Part shown: piece by piece, positions 26,296 through 34,286 of the stretch
Layout: each line of letters starts with the position of its first letter
Position numbering within the stretch: the stretch's first letter is position 1
Assembly: GCA_945787845.1 (NCBI GenBank)
Contig: CALZJH010000005.1
Coordinates: 124,001-188,000 of the forward strand
Direction of reading: 5' to 3'
Source of the DNA: an uncultured Woeseiaceae bacterium
GTDB lineage: Bacteria; Pseudomonadota; Gammaproteobacteria; Steroidobacterales; Woeseiaceae
DNA length: 64,000 nt
Position numbers and translations under genes: made by a program
The notes under the pieces: model-generated
Seen by the model: only the letters and a program-made list of their open reading frames with translations
What the model was told of the DNA's origin: nothing
Database searches by the model: none

Positions 26296-27666
26296 ATGGT
26301 CAGAAAAAACCGGGCTACGCTGCTCGCTGCCAACTGCCTGCTAGTGCTGGCGTTCTCGACACACGCCGACGAGACGACCGAGTTCTGTCTCGACGGTGCG
26401 TTCGACCTCGGCGCCCGCTACCAAGGCCTTCGTCCGAAAGCCGGCGAATTTTATCCGACGTCGTGGTGCGTGATCACTGAAGGTGACACCGGCCGCGTCA
26501 TGTTCTCGGGATCGGGCAAGTCGAACCCTGACATGGACGGTGACTGGACCGTCGCCTATCTTCCGCCCGATCTCGTACGTATCGTCAACAGGACGTCGCC
26601 CGATGTTGAATTCCATGGCGCGGAAATCGATGACGAGATAGCACGCATTCGACGCATGGACCCCCGGCAGCTGGCCGCTGAGATTGAATCCGGGGATGGA
26701 AACATCGAGGGACTCGAGGTAACGAGGACAGGTGATCGGATCGCACGCGTGTCGGCGTCGGCCGATATGCCTTTGCGGGGGCAAGTCGATGTCGACTGGC
26801 TGTGGGACTGGGCAGAACCTGATACACCGTCACTGAAAATCGTCGTTGACGACGAAGAGTTCTTTCGCGGCACGGGTCGCTGGCGAATGCTGGACTCGAT
26901 TGAAGCTGCGGCTATCTGGGAGCGCACTGCAGGCGAGGCGCCTGTCGAGGTCGATGGCGACCGATGGCCGTCGGTGATCAACATGAGACTCATCGAACTC
27001 GAGGACGGTGTGTATCTGGTTCGCGGCGTGCGCACCGGATTCCAGCACCTCGTCGTCGACACCAGCAAGGGGCTCGTTGCGGGCGATGCACCGGCCGGTT
27101 GGGTCGAGTTTCACCACCTGCCCCCAGCCGACCTCGTTCCTGGTCTCGGCAACGATGGCCTGTCCCGCCGGTTCATCGAGTTCCTTGGCGAGACGTTTCC
27201 TGGCCGGCGGATACACGCGGTCGCCCTGACGCATGCGCATGACGATCATAGCGGTGGTGCGACAGCGTTTGCTGACAGTGGCGCGCTCGTATTTGCTCCA
27301 GCGGAGCTCACAGGGTTTTTCGATGATGCGTTTGATATTCAGACAATACCCGTCAAGGAAGACACAATCATCGGCAGCGGGGATAACCGCGTGCGGCTGA
27401 TGCCCATGGGCCCGGGGCCGCACGCAGACAGCATGCTCGGCGTTTGGGCCGTCGACAAGGGCTGGTTCTTCGTGTCCGACGTGCACGTGCCAAACTCCGA
27501 CACCGCGGTACCGCGCGCTAATCGTGCCATCACCGAATGCTGGTTCGCCGCGTGGGCTGTCGCAAACCTTCCCGAAGACGTGCGCGTCGTGAACTCACAC
27601 AGCGCGCCACAAACGCCAGTGTCCAGGCTCGCCGACTACCTGGCCAGCGAAGCGTGCAGCAAGTAA
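26296..27666 (+). CDS. secreted metallo-beta-lactamase-fold protein
   Basis: A 456-aa protein with a signal peptide. Its N-terminal ~230 residues form an all-beta region resembling an exported binding domain. The C-terminal half has the MBL zinc signature H313-x-H315-x-D317-H318-SGG. Later candidate ligands lie in a VSDVHVPNSD segment and a final NSHSAPQ. Family members hydrolyse diverse esters, amides or phosphate bonds. It lies 98 nt after the RND gene on the same strand and may be read through from that operon. The substrate cannot be deduced. Confidence 0.78.
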   Translation: MVRKNRATLLAANCLLVLAFSTHADETTEFCLDGAFDLGARYQGLRPKAGEFYPTSWCVITEGDTGRVMFSGSGKSNPDMDGDWTVAYLPPDLVRIVNRTSPDVEFHGAEIDDEIARIRRMDPRQLAAEIESGDGNIEGLEVTRTGDRIARVSASADMPLRGQVDVDWLWDWAEPDTPSLKIVVDDEEFFRGTGRWRMLDSIEAAAIWERTAGEAPVEVDGDRWPSVINMRLIELEDGVYLVRGVRTGFQHLVVDTSKGLVAGDAPAGWVEFHHLPPADLVPGLGNDGLSRRFIEFLGETFPGRRIHAVALTHAHDDHSGGATAFADSGALVFAPAELTGFFDDAFDIQTIPVKEDTIIGSGDNRVRLMPMGPGPHADSMLGVWAVDKGWFFVSDVHVPNSDTAVPRANRAITECWFAAWAVANLPEDVRVVNSHSAPQTPVSRLADYLASEACSK

Positions 27667-27967
27667 GCGGCGAGTCGATTCACTCGCGCGGCCGTCTCTT
27701 CACTCGTTGCGGGCCGCTGGGCTAGAGATAAAGTCCCAGGCCACTCACAACCCCCATCGGCACGGAATTTTCACCTGGCAGCAGAACGGTACGCGCGTCG
27801 CACTGTAACAATCGTTGACATTTGCCGTCTCGAGTCATCGACGTGGCATTTGTGAACAACTGTGACAATCGCCCGCACGCCATTGTTCGTCAGGTCCATG
27901 CCCCCCAGAATGCACGGCACGATGCAACAGCGAGTTGCAACAACCCTGTTTATTTTTGGAGGAAGTC
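27667..27967. other. 301-nt intergenic region before the dodecin gene
   Basis: No coding frame is convincing here. It holds a 13-nt imperfect direct repeat (ACTGT[A/G]ACAATCG at 27802-27814 and 27859-27871). A TTGACA at 27815-27820 lacks a good -10 at the right spacing. A small hairpin TGCAAC-AGCGA-GTTGCA (27923-27939) lies in the probable leader, and a strong GGAGGAAG ribosome binding site precedes dodecin. It is the likely promoter region of the stress/channel gene block. Confidence 0.5.
27802..27871. repeat. direct repeat pair upstream of dodecin
   Basis: Two copies of ACTGTRACAATCG (27802-27814, 27859-27871) match at 12 of 13 positions and start 57 nt apart. The phase is between five and six helical turns. 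They could be regulator binding sites flanking the TTGACA-like element. Confidence 0.35.
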
Positions 27968-28168
27968 ATGTCAGTAGCAAAAGTCGCAGAGATCTCGGCA
28001 ACGTCGTCGAAGAGCTTCGAGGACGCAGTCAACACAGGTCTCGAGCGTGCCAGCAAGACGATCGATCACATTGAAGGCGCATGGGTAAAGGACATGAAGG
28101 TCCGCGTAAAAGACGGCAAGGTCAAAGAATACCGCGTCAACATGAAACTCACTTTCGTTCTTCGCTAA
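27968..28168 (+). CDS. dodecin family flavin-binding protein
   Basis: A 66-aa protein matching dodecin along its length: SFEDAVNTGLERASKTIDHIEGAWVKD, then VKDGKVKEYRVNMKLTFVLR. Dodecins assemble as hollow dodecamers that bind and store FMN/FAD or other flavins. The tryptophan in EGAW is the usual flavin-stacking residue. The ATG at 27968 is set by GGAGGAAG just upstream; the frame is open to 27935 but that part is leader. It is the first gene of a block of small stress-type proteins. Confidence 0.92.
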   Translation: MSVAKVAEISATSSKSFEDAVNTGLERASKTIDHIEGAWVKDMKVRVKDGKVKEYRVNMKLTFVLR

Positions 28169-28192
28169 GAACTCAACAGGCAGGAGATCGAA

Positions 28193-28786
28193 ATGTCATC
28201 CCTACTCGATATGATTACTTCATCACTTGACGACAATGCGGTTGCGACAATCGGCCAGCAGCTCGGCAAAGACAAGGCAGCCACGAAGAGCGCGATTCAA
28301 TCTGCGCTACCCATGCTCCTGGGAGCGCTGCAAAAGAGCGCGCAACAGGACAACGGCGAGGGGCTGGCACAAGCCCTCACCCAAAAACACGACGGTAGAG
28401 TCCTGGACAACGCTGCCGGCTTTCTCTCACAGGACGACGGCAAGGACGGCGCGGGCATTCTTCGCCACATCCTTGGCTCAAAACAGGGCGTCGCGGAATC
28501 TGCATTGCAATCTGCCACCGGCGTCGACAAGAGCCAGGCCGCGAGCCTGTTGACACGACTTGCACCGCTGGTACTGGGCGCCGTCGGCAAGGCCAAGGCT
28601 GGCAGCAATGTCCAGGGTAGCGACCTCGCGCAAATGTTGAATCGCGAATCCGAGAATATCGAGGCGCGCAGCCCCGGTGTCATGTCGGCGCTTACCGGAA
28701 TGCTCGATGCTGATGGCGACGGCGACACGGATCTTGGTGACTTGCTGAAACTCGGCTCCGGGAAACTTGGCGGGCTGTTTCGCTAG
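28193..28786 (+). CDS. DUF937 family protein
   Basis: A 197-aa soluble protein of the DUF937/YidB-like family: SLLDMITSSLDDNAVATIGQQLG, AIQSALPMLLGAL, and a second repeat SALQSATGVDKSQAASLLTRLAPLVLGA. The helices are arranged as two homologous halves. The C-terminus carries an aspartate-rich DADGDGDTDLGDLL loop, like a Ca2+-binding EF-hand or dockerin loop, which is unusual in this family and of unknown significance. It starts 24 nt after dodecin with AGGAGA before its ATG. The family's function is unknown. Confidence 0.82.
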   Translation: MSSLLDMITSSLDDNAVATIGQQLGKDKAATKSAIQSALPMLLGALQKSAQQDNGEGLAQALTQKHDGRVLDNAAGFLSQDDGKDGAGILRHILGSKQGVAESALQSATGVDKSQAASLLTRLAPLVLGAVGKAKAGSNVQGSDLAQMLNRESENIEARSPGVMSALTGMLDADGDGDTDLGDLLKLGSGKLGGLFR

Positions 28787-28833
28787 TCACACCAATCAAC
28801 TCAACTATGGATCACAAAAGAAAGGACAGAACG

Positions 28834-29241
28834 ATGGCAAAAAGTATTGAATCAATCGAGGGCATTGGCCCGAAACTCGGCAAGGCGTTGCGGGCAGCCG
28901 GCATCAGGTCCGTTAATGGACTGCTGAAAGCGGGCGCTGACAAGAAGTCGCGGGCGGCACTTGCCGAGACGACAGGCATTAGCGAAAAGCGCATTCTCAA
29001 GTGCGTCAACATGGCCGACCTGTTTCGCATTAACGGCGTGGCCAGCCAGTACGCAGAACTTCTTGAGTGCGCCGGCGTTGATACGGTTAAGGAGCTGAAG
29101 CATCGAAACGCCGAGAACCTCGCCGCCAAAATGGCCGAGGTCAATGAAGCCAAGAACCTGGTCCGCCGTCCGCCATCCGCCGCAGTCGTTAGCGACTGGG
29201 TAGCGCAGGCGAAGAAGCTGCCCGGTGTGGTGACCTACTGA
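28834..29241 (+). CDS. DUF4332 helix-hairpin-helix protein
   Basis: A 135-aa protein with two helix-hairpin-helix-like segments: SIEGIGPKLGKALRAAGIRS near the N-terminus, and DLFRINGVASQYAELLECAGV in the second half. This matches DUF4332. HhH motifs commonly bind DNA non-specifically, but partner and role are unknown for this family. The ATG at 28834 has an AAAGGA site upstream and is preferred over the ATG at 28807, whose extra residues are very polar. It is co-directional with dodecin and DUF937 and ends at a strong hairpin. Confidence 0.8.
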   Translation: MAKSIESIEGIGPKLGKALRAAGIRSVNGLLKAGADKKSRAALAETTGISEKRILKCVNMADLFRINGVASQYAELLECAGVDTVKELKHRNAENLAAKMAEVNEAKNLVRRPPSAAVVSDWVAQAKKLPGVVTY

Positions 29242-29250
29242 TAGTCGACG

Positions 29251-29279
29251 ACAGCCCCGCCATTTCTGCGCGGGGCTGT
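29251..29279 (+). terminator. strong hairpin after the DUF4332 gene
   Basis: ACAGCCCCGC, a 9-nt loop, then GCGGGGCTGT: a perfect 10-bp GC-rich stem 10 nt after the stop codon. No clear U-tract follows, so it may be a partial terminator or a processing/stability hairpin separating the dodecin-DUF4332 transcript from the channel gene. Confidence 0.5.
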
Positions 29280-29310
29280 AGCCGTCTATTGCTTTGGAAG
29301 GAGATGCAAC

Positions 29311-30777
29311 ATGGATTTCACAACAATCATTGAGTCGCTGCAGGCGACGCTGGGCAACACCCTGCCTACCTTGCTCGCCGCCCTTGGTATTCTCACAGTC
29401 GGCTGGCTCGTAGCCGTCGTGTTTCGCGCGGGTACGCGGCGCGTGCTTGACATGGCCAATCTGAATGAGCGGATCGCAAGCAACACGGACAGCGAGATTG
29501 ATGCCGAGTCTTGGGGCGCTACCGGCGTTTTCTGGGTGGTTATGTTCCTCGTCCTTATTGCATTCTTCAATGTTCTCGACCTGCAGATTGTCTCGGAACC
29601 GCTGCGCGCGCTGGTTACCAAGGTGTTTGAGTTCGGACCAAGCCTGTTCGCAGGCGCAGTCCTCGCGCTATTGGCCTGGGTACTGGCAAATGTTGTTCGT
29701 TCGCTGACGACGAAGGCGCTATCCAAGACAACGCTTGACGAGAAAGTCAGTGCCGCAGCCGAAATGAAACCGGTTAGCGACAGTATTGGCGATGTCCTTT
29801 ACTGGCTGATCATGCTGATGTTCCTGCCAGCGATTCTCGGCACCTTGAAAATGGACGGGCTGCTCGTCCCCGTACAAGGCATGGTCGACAAGATCCTCGG
29901 AATGCTGCCGAACATTTTCGCTGCGGCGGTCATCGGCCTGGTCGGGTGGTTTGTTGCCCGCATACTGCGTGATCTTGTACAGAACCTGCTCCAGGTTGTC
30001 GGTTTCGATCGCCTTGGCGAAAAAGCTGGCTTGAGCGGCAACGTCAGCCTCTCGCAGCTCAGTGGTCTGCTGGTATTTGTTTTCGTCTTCGTCCCGGCAT
30101 TGGTCGCTGCTCTGAACACGTTGCAGATTGAGGCGGTCTCAGGACCTGCGACGCAAATGCTCAGCGCATTTATGGCCGCAATACCCGATATCTTTGCTGC
30201 GGTAATCATACTCAGCATCGCGTTCGTAATTGCGCGATTCCTCTCTAGCCTGGTTTCTCGCATGCTCGACGGCCTTGGCGCCAACGACCTTCCGCAAAAA
30301 CTCGGCATCGCATCCACGAAAGCGGACGGTTTCTACCTGTCGCACTTCGTGGGTCGCGTAGTTAGCGTGTTTATCATGCTGTTCGCTGGTGTGGAGGCCG
30401 CCAATCGACTCGGTTTCGCGCAGGTTTCGGATCTGGTCTCAACATTGATCGAGTTTGCCGGACAAGTACTGCTCGGCGGGATTATTCTGGCCGCCGGTTT
30501 CTGGATCGCAGGCATCGCTCATGCGGCAGTCATCCGCGTCAGCGGCGAGTCTGCAACCGCTCTCGCGGGAATTCTGCGAGCTGCTATCCTCGGACTCGTC
30601 CTGGCGATGGGCCTGCGGGCGATGGGCATAGCGGATGATATCGTCAACCTGGCGTTTGGACTTGTACTTGGCTCGATCGCCGTTGCGTTTGCGCTGTCGT
30701 TCGGCCTCGGCGGACGCGAGGCTGCCGGCAAGCAAATGGAACACTGGCTCTCGCAGCTTCGTAAAGACGGCGATTAG
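29311..30777 (+). CDS. TM-helix-repeat channel protein (mechanosensitive channel-like)
   Basis: A 488-aa integral membrane protein with repeated helices of the conserved TM helix type (PF05552-like). Examples are LPNIFAAAVIGLVGWFVARI, IPDIFAAVIILSIAFVIARF and the related LPTLLAALGILTVGWLVAV. Such repeats are annotated with the mechanosensitive ion channel superfamily. No soluble MscS beta-domain is visible after the helices, so gating by membrane tension is inference. GGAGATGC precedes the ATG. It lies between the dodecin block and the phosphorelay/GTPase module, and MscL closes the region. Confidence 0.82.
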   Translation: MDFTTIIESLQATLGNTLPTLLAALGILTVGWLVAVVFRAGTRRVLDMANLNERIASNTDSEIDAESWGATGVFWVVMFLVLIAFFNVLDLQIVSEPLRALVTKVFEFGPSLFAGAVLALLAWVLANVVRSLTTKALSKTTLDEKVSAAAEMKPVSDSIGDVLYWLIMLMFLPAILGTLKMDGLLVPVQGMVDKILGMLPNIFAAAVIGLVGWFVARILRDLVQNLLQVVGFDRLGEKAGLSGNVSLSQLSGLLVFVFVFVPALVAALNTLQIEAVSGPATQMLSAFMAAIPDIFAAVIILSIAFVIARFLSSLVSRMLDGLGANDLPQKLGIASTKADGFYLSHFVGRVVSVFIMLFAGVEAANRLGFAQVSDLVSTLIEFAGQVLLGGIILAAGFWIAGIAHAAVIRVSGESATALAGILRAAILGLVLAMGLRAMGIADDIVNLAFGLVLGSIAVAFALSFGLGGREAAGKQMEHWLSQLRKDGD

Positions 30778-30849
30778 CCCGAATCTCGTATGCCCCTGTT
30801 GCCTTTGCAGGTAACACGAGTGGGTAGTTAGACTAGACGTAACATTAAA

Positions 30850-31167
30850 GTGGTGAATCGTGTGAACGCGAATAGAATTATTCCGATAGAAATAGCCGAC
30901 CCGTTTGCTCGCAAGTTGGTCGGCCGGTATCTCGAAAATCGCGAGAGTGATATTGAGAAGCTGCGGGAAGCGCTCCGGCATCATGACTTTGATACGATTC
31001 GCGTAACCGGCCACAACCTGTTTGGCTCGGGGTCGGCCTATGGTCTGGACGAGGTGTCGCGCATTGGCGCGCGCCTCGAACAGGCCGCCATCGAGCGAGG
31101 TTCCAAGGAAATATGCCGCCTCGTCGCCGAATTGGCCGACTACCTGCGCAACGTCGATGTGCACTAA
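30850..31167 (+). CDS. HPt domain histidine phosphotransfer protein
   Basis: A 105-aa single-domain helical-bundle protein. VTGHNLFGSGSAYGLDEVSRIG corresponds to the HPt consensus (H-x-L-K-G-S-S-x-x-x-G), with H55 as the predicted phosphorylated histidine; Phe replaces the usual Lys. It would shuttle phosphate between the receiver of the hybrid kinase (34807-36357) and the response regulator immediately downstream. GTG at 30850 is the first start; another GTG lies a few codons in, and no clear Shine-Dalgarno is visible. It begins 72 nt after the channel gene. Confidence 0.8.
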   Translation: MVNRVNANRIIPIEIADPFARKLVGRYLENRESDIEKLREALRHHDFDTIRVTGHNLFGSGSAYGLDEVSRIGARLEQAAIERGSKEICRLVAELADYLRNVDVH

Positions 31168-31192
31168 CGCACGGAACAGATCGCCAATTCGA

Positions 31193-31198
31193 TATAAT
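31193..31198 (+). promoter_or_regulatory. possible -10 element between the HPt and response regulator genes
   Basis: TATAAT, a consensus -10 hexamer, in the 98-nt gap before the response regulator. A second -10-like TATACT lies at 31235-31240. Neither has a good -35 at 16-18 nt, so an internal promoter is only suggested. Confidence 0.3.
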
Positions 31199-31265
31199 GT
31201 CTGGGAATTGCTAAGTACTTGCGCACCTTCCCGGTATACTCATGCGGCAGCCTGGGGGCATGCGC

Positions 31266-31967
31266 ATGGGGGTTACATTGCGAGTCGCGATACTTGAGGA
31301 TGATGTCGATCAGGCCGAATTGACGCGTCGCTGGCTGACCAACGCTGAATACTCGGTCGACTGTTATGCGGACGCCGGCAGTTTTCTTCGGGCCGTTCGA
31401 CGCGAGAGTTTTGATCTGTATCTGCTCGACTGGGTGCTACCTGATTTGAGCGGCATCGAAGTTTTGCGAAAACTGCGTGCCGAGATGGCCGATTTCACAC
31501 CGGCCGTCATCGCTACGGCGAAGAACGAAGAGCAGAGTATTGTGCGAGGTCTTGAAGCCGGCGCGGACGACTACCTGGTCAAACCGATCAGGCAGGCCGA
31601 GCTCGTCGCCAGGCTCGCCGCTATAAATCGTCGTGCAGGGATTGTGCCCGGCGGCAATCAACTCGAGGTCGCGCCGTACGCGTTTAATACGAGCGGGAAG
31701 TCGATCCAGTTACGTGGCGAGGCCTTAAACCTGACGAACAGGGAGTTCGAACTCGCGTATTTCCTGTTTCGTAATCCCGGGAAAATGTTGTCGCGCAGCC
31801 ATATCCTCGAGACAATTTGGGGAATAGACAACAAGTCTGTGTCGACCCGGACAGTAGACACACACATGAGTCGCCTGCGTAAGAAACTCAACCTGTGCGA
31901 CGAGAATGGCTGGAAACTATCGGCGATATACCAACACGGCTATCGACTGGAAAAAACCGACAGCTAG
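31266..31967 (+). CDS. OmpR-family response regulator
   Basis: A 233-aa regulator with an N-terminal receiver (RVAILEDDVDQAELT with acidic pocket; phosphoacceptor D55 in LYLLDWVLPDLSG; K in DYLVKPI). A C-terminal winged helix follows (LTNREFELAYFLFRNPGKMLSR, then TRTVDTHMSRLRKKL). It should bind DNA as a dimer and is the predicted output of the phosphorelay. In-frame ATGs at 31242, 31260 and 31266 are possible. The last has GGGGG at 7 nt and starts directly before the receiver, so it is used here. It is followed 39 nt later by the coiled-coil gene. Confidence 0.92.
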   Translation: MGVTLRVAILEDDVDQAELTRRWLTNAEYSVDCYADAGSFLRAVRRESFDLYLLDWVLPDLSGIEVLRKLRAEMADFTPAVIATAKNEEQSIVRGLEAGADDYLVKPIRQAELVARLAAINRRAGIVPGGNQLEVAPYAFNTSGKSIQLRGEALNLTNREFELAYFLFRNPGKMLSRSHILETIWGIDNKSVSTRTVDTHMSRLRKKLNLCDENGWKLSAIYQHGYRLEKTDS

Positions 31968-32006
31968 AGCAACCCTGAGACGTGGTTGCCAGAGGAAGAG
32001 AAGAGC

Positions 32007-32567
32007 ATGGCAAAGAAGCAGACTCGAAAGGCACCCGAGGTAGACCTCGATAATACCGAGGGCAATGTTGACAAGATCCGTGAGATCCTCTTCGGTGGGC
32101 AGATGCGCGACTACGAGCAGCGTTTCGCCGATCTCGAAGACAGGTTGACTCGCAGTATCGAAGTCATGTCCAAAAATCTGGAAAAACGCGTCGATCGTCT
32201 CGATACCTACGCGAAGCGCGAACTGGACAAACTTGGCGAACAGTTCAAAGAGGAGCGGCAGGCACGACGCAAGGACGACAAGTCGAGTGCGCGTGAATTC
32301 AAGGAGCTTTCGAAACAGGTCGAAACATGGTGCGCCGAGCTCGAGGAAGGAATCGAATCGGAATCGCAGACTCTGCGTCGCAGCTTGCAGGAGCAAAGCG
32401 AAGAACTGTCGGGCATGGTTAGCGACGTGCATGACCAGTTGAGCAAGTCTCTGAGCGGCGAAACCCGCAACCTCGCGGATGCCAAACTCGCCCGCGAAGA
32501 CATGGCCGACCTGCTGGCGGAAATGGCCTTGCGACTCAAGAAGGATCTGAAGCTGCCTGACGCTTAA
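32007..32567 (+). CDS. coiled-coil protein of the GTPase module
   Basis: A 186-aa highly charged protein predicted to be almost entirely alpha-helical coiled coil from about residue 25 to the end, with heptad-like Leu/Val spacing. It has no signal or TM segment, so it is cytoplasmic. Residues 20-32 (VDKIREILFGGQM) resemble the start of the downstream OmpA-type protein (LEQLKELLFGAER). The shared KE[IL]LFG-type motif suggests a common docking element. The ATG at 32007 follows GAGGAAGAG. It has no known family; a scaffold or effector of the GTPase is a plausible guess. Confidence 0.75.
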   Translation: MAKKQTRKAPEVDLDNTEGNVDKIREILFGGQMRDYEQRFADLEDRLTRSIEVMSKNLEKRVDRLDTYAKRELDKLGEQFKEERQARRKDDKSSAREFKELSKQVETWCAELEEGIESESQTLRRSLQEQSEELSGMVSDVHDQLSKSLSGETRNLADAKLAREDMADLLAEMALRLKKDLKLPDA

Positions 32568-32591
32568 GCCGGGATCTTTTGCTATACGCCA

Positions 32592-34286
32592 ATGAGTGAC
32601 CTCGAGCAGTTAAAAGAATTGTTATTCGGTGCGGAGAGACAAGCACTGGACTCGATCGCCGCGCGCGTCGAACGCCGCGAGGTCCGCACGGCCGACGTCG
32701 CGGATGTCCTGCCCGAAGCGATTTATCAGAGCCACCGGCAAGGTGACGATCTCGTAGACTCGCTTACCGAGCCCGTAGGCGAATGTCTGCAGCAAGCATT
32801 CAAGGACGACCCGCAAACTTACGGTGACGCGCTTTACCCGGTTATCGGACCGGCCATTCGCAAGTCAATCATGCATGCGTTGCGCAACTTCGGGCAGCAG
32901 ATCAATACCGCAGTCGAACACAGCTTCACTCCTCGGGGACTCAAGTGGCGCTGGCAGGCATCGCGGGCCGGCGTGCCGTTTGGTGAATTCCTGTTGCAGC
33001 AGACGTTGCAGTTCAGGGTTGAGCAGGCCTACCTGATAAGCCGGGAGAACGGTCTCCTGATCGGGCATGTCCACCACGAGGCTTCAAAGATCAAGGACAG
33101 CGACGCTGTCTCGGCCATGTTTACGGCCATTCAGGATTTCGTAAAAGAGTCGTTTTCACCCGATCGTACCGGGCGCCTGGAGTCGGCCGACATGGGTGAC
33201 TTCACTTTGTGGGCAGTGCATGGCCCGCATGCGCTGCTCGTTTGTGTCATCCGTGGCGTGCCGCCGAAACGCCTGAGGGGCGATCTCAGTGCAATCCTCG
33301 AACGGCTGCACTTCCGCTACGGTGACGTGATTCGCGACTATAAGGGCGACACATCGACTGTCCCCGACGTCGAAGACGACCTTGTGCGCTGCCTGCGATT
33401 CGAGGCGCACCTTGAGCCGGAGAGTAAGAACCACAAACCACTGTTTTGGTTGTTCGGGCTGGCACTGATAGCCGCCATCGCATTTTTCGGCTATCGCAGC
33501 TGGCTTGCCGAACGTCAGGTCGAGAACCTCTCGGCTGCGCTGCAGGCGACCCCGGGCATTCACCTGACCGAGATCAGCCGCGATGACGGCATGATCCAGA
33601 TCCGCGGCCTACGCGACCCGTTTGCGCGGACCATCGCCGAGGTGGCGTCACAAGTAGATATCCCCATCGATAGCGTTACCGCTGTCATGCGCCCTTTTCA
33701 ATCGCTTGAGCCGGCGCTGATCGAAGCTCGCGCCCGAGAGATGTTCGGCACCGTGGACACGATCGAGTTCCGCCTGGTTGACGGCGTTTTGATTGTGAAC
33801 GGTAGCGCCGACTCGGACTGGCTGGATAATTTCCAGATGCGTTACGCCCAGCTCGCCGGGGTCAGAGCGATCGATACGCGCGGGGTTGTCAACTCCGCTG
33901 AGGACCGACTTCGCCGACGCGTCTCCGAACTCGACGACAGGGCGTTCTTTTTTGAGAATGGCATTGAATTTGCCACAGGGCAGCGCGACACCTTGCTGAC
34001 GCATGCCGAAGCACTTGCCGAGCTAAATGCTTCCGCACAGGAAAGCGGATTCGAACTCCTACTGACGGTGCACGGAGAGACCGACGCGACTGGCAGTGTG
34101 GAATCGAACAGGCTGCTGGCGCGGCAGCGCGCGGAGGTAATCGGCGCGATGCTTGCCGGCGCCGGCCTGACAGTAAAGGCCATCGATATACGGGTACCGA
34201 CGGCTGGGGACCAGGCAGCATCTGACGATAGTGGTCGACTCGCCCGAGTAACGCTTTTCCTGCAGGAAACGGGGCCGCAAGAATGA
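32592..34286 (+). CDS. bitopic OmpA-domain protein with Roadblock/LC7-like cytoplasmic region
   Basis: A 564-aa protein. Residues 1-282 are cytoplasmic, with the LLFG motif at the N-terminus, a VLPEAI segment, and YPVIGPAIRKSI at 82-93. A module at ~142-245 with order YLISRENGLLIGHV, helix, FTLWAVHGPHALLVCVIRG, helix resembles a Roadblock/LC7 fold. One TM lies at 283-301. BON-like repeats follow (about 310-435), then a C-terminal OmpA peptidoglycan-binding domain (451-560, FFENGIEF, HGETDATGS, N-R-L-L-A-R-Q-R-A-E). It would link peptidoglycan to the cytosol. Its stop overlaps the GTPase ATG (ATGA). Confidence 0.82.
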   Translation: MSDLEQLKELLFGAERQALDSIAARVERREVRTADVADVLPEAIYQSHRQGDDLVDSLTEPVGECLQQAFKDDPQTYGDALYPVIGPAIRKSIMHALRNFGQQINTAVEHSFTPRGLKWRWQASRAGVPFGEFLLQQTLQFRVEQAYLISRENGLLIGHVHHEASKIKDSDAVSAMFTAIQDFVKESFSPDRTGRLESADMGDFTLWAVHGPHALLVCVIRGVPPKRLRGDLSAILERLHFRYGDVIRDYKGDTSTVPDVEDDLVRCLRFEAHLEPESKNHKPLFWLFGLALIAAIAFFGYRSWLAERQVENLSAALQATPGIHLTEISRDDGMIQIRGLRDPFARTIAEVASQVDIPIDSVTAVMRPFQSLEPALIEARAREMFGTVDTIEFRLVDGVLIVNGSADSDWLDNFQMRYAQLAGVRAIDTRGVVNSAEDRLRRRVSELDDRAFFFENGIEFATGQRDTLLTHAEALAELNASAQESGFELLLTVHGETDATGSVESNRLLARQRAEVIGAMLAGAGLTVKAIDIRVPTAGDQAASDDSGRLARVTLFLQETGPQE

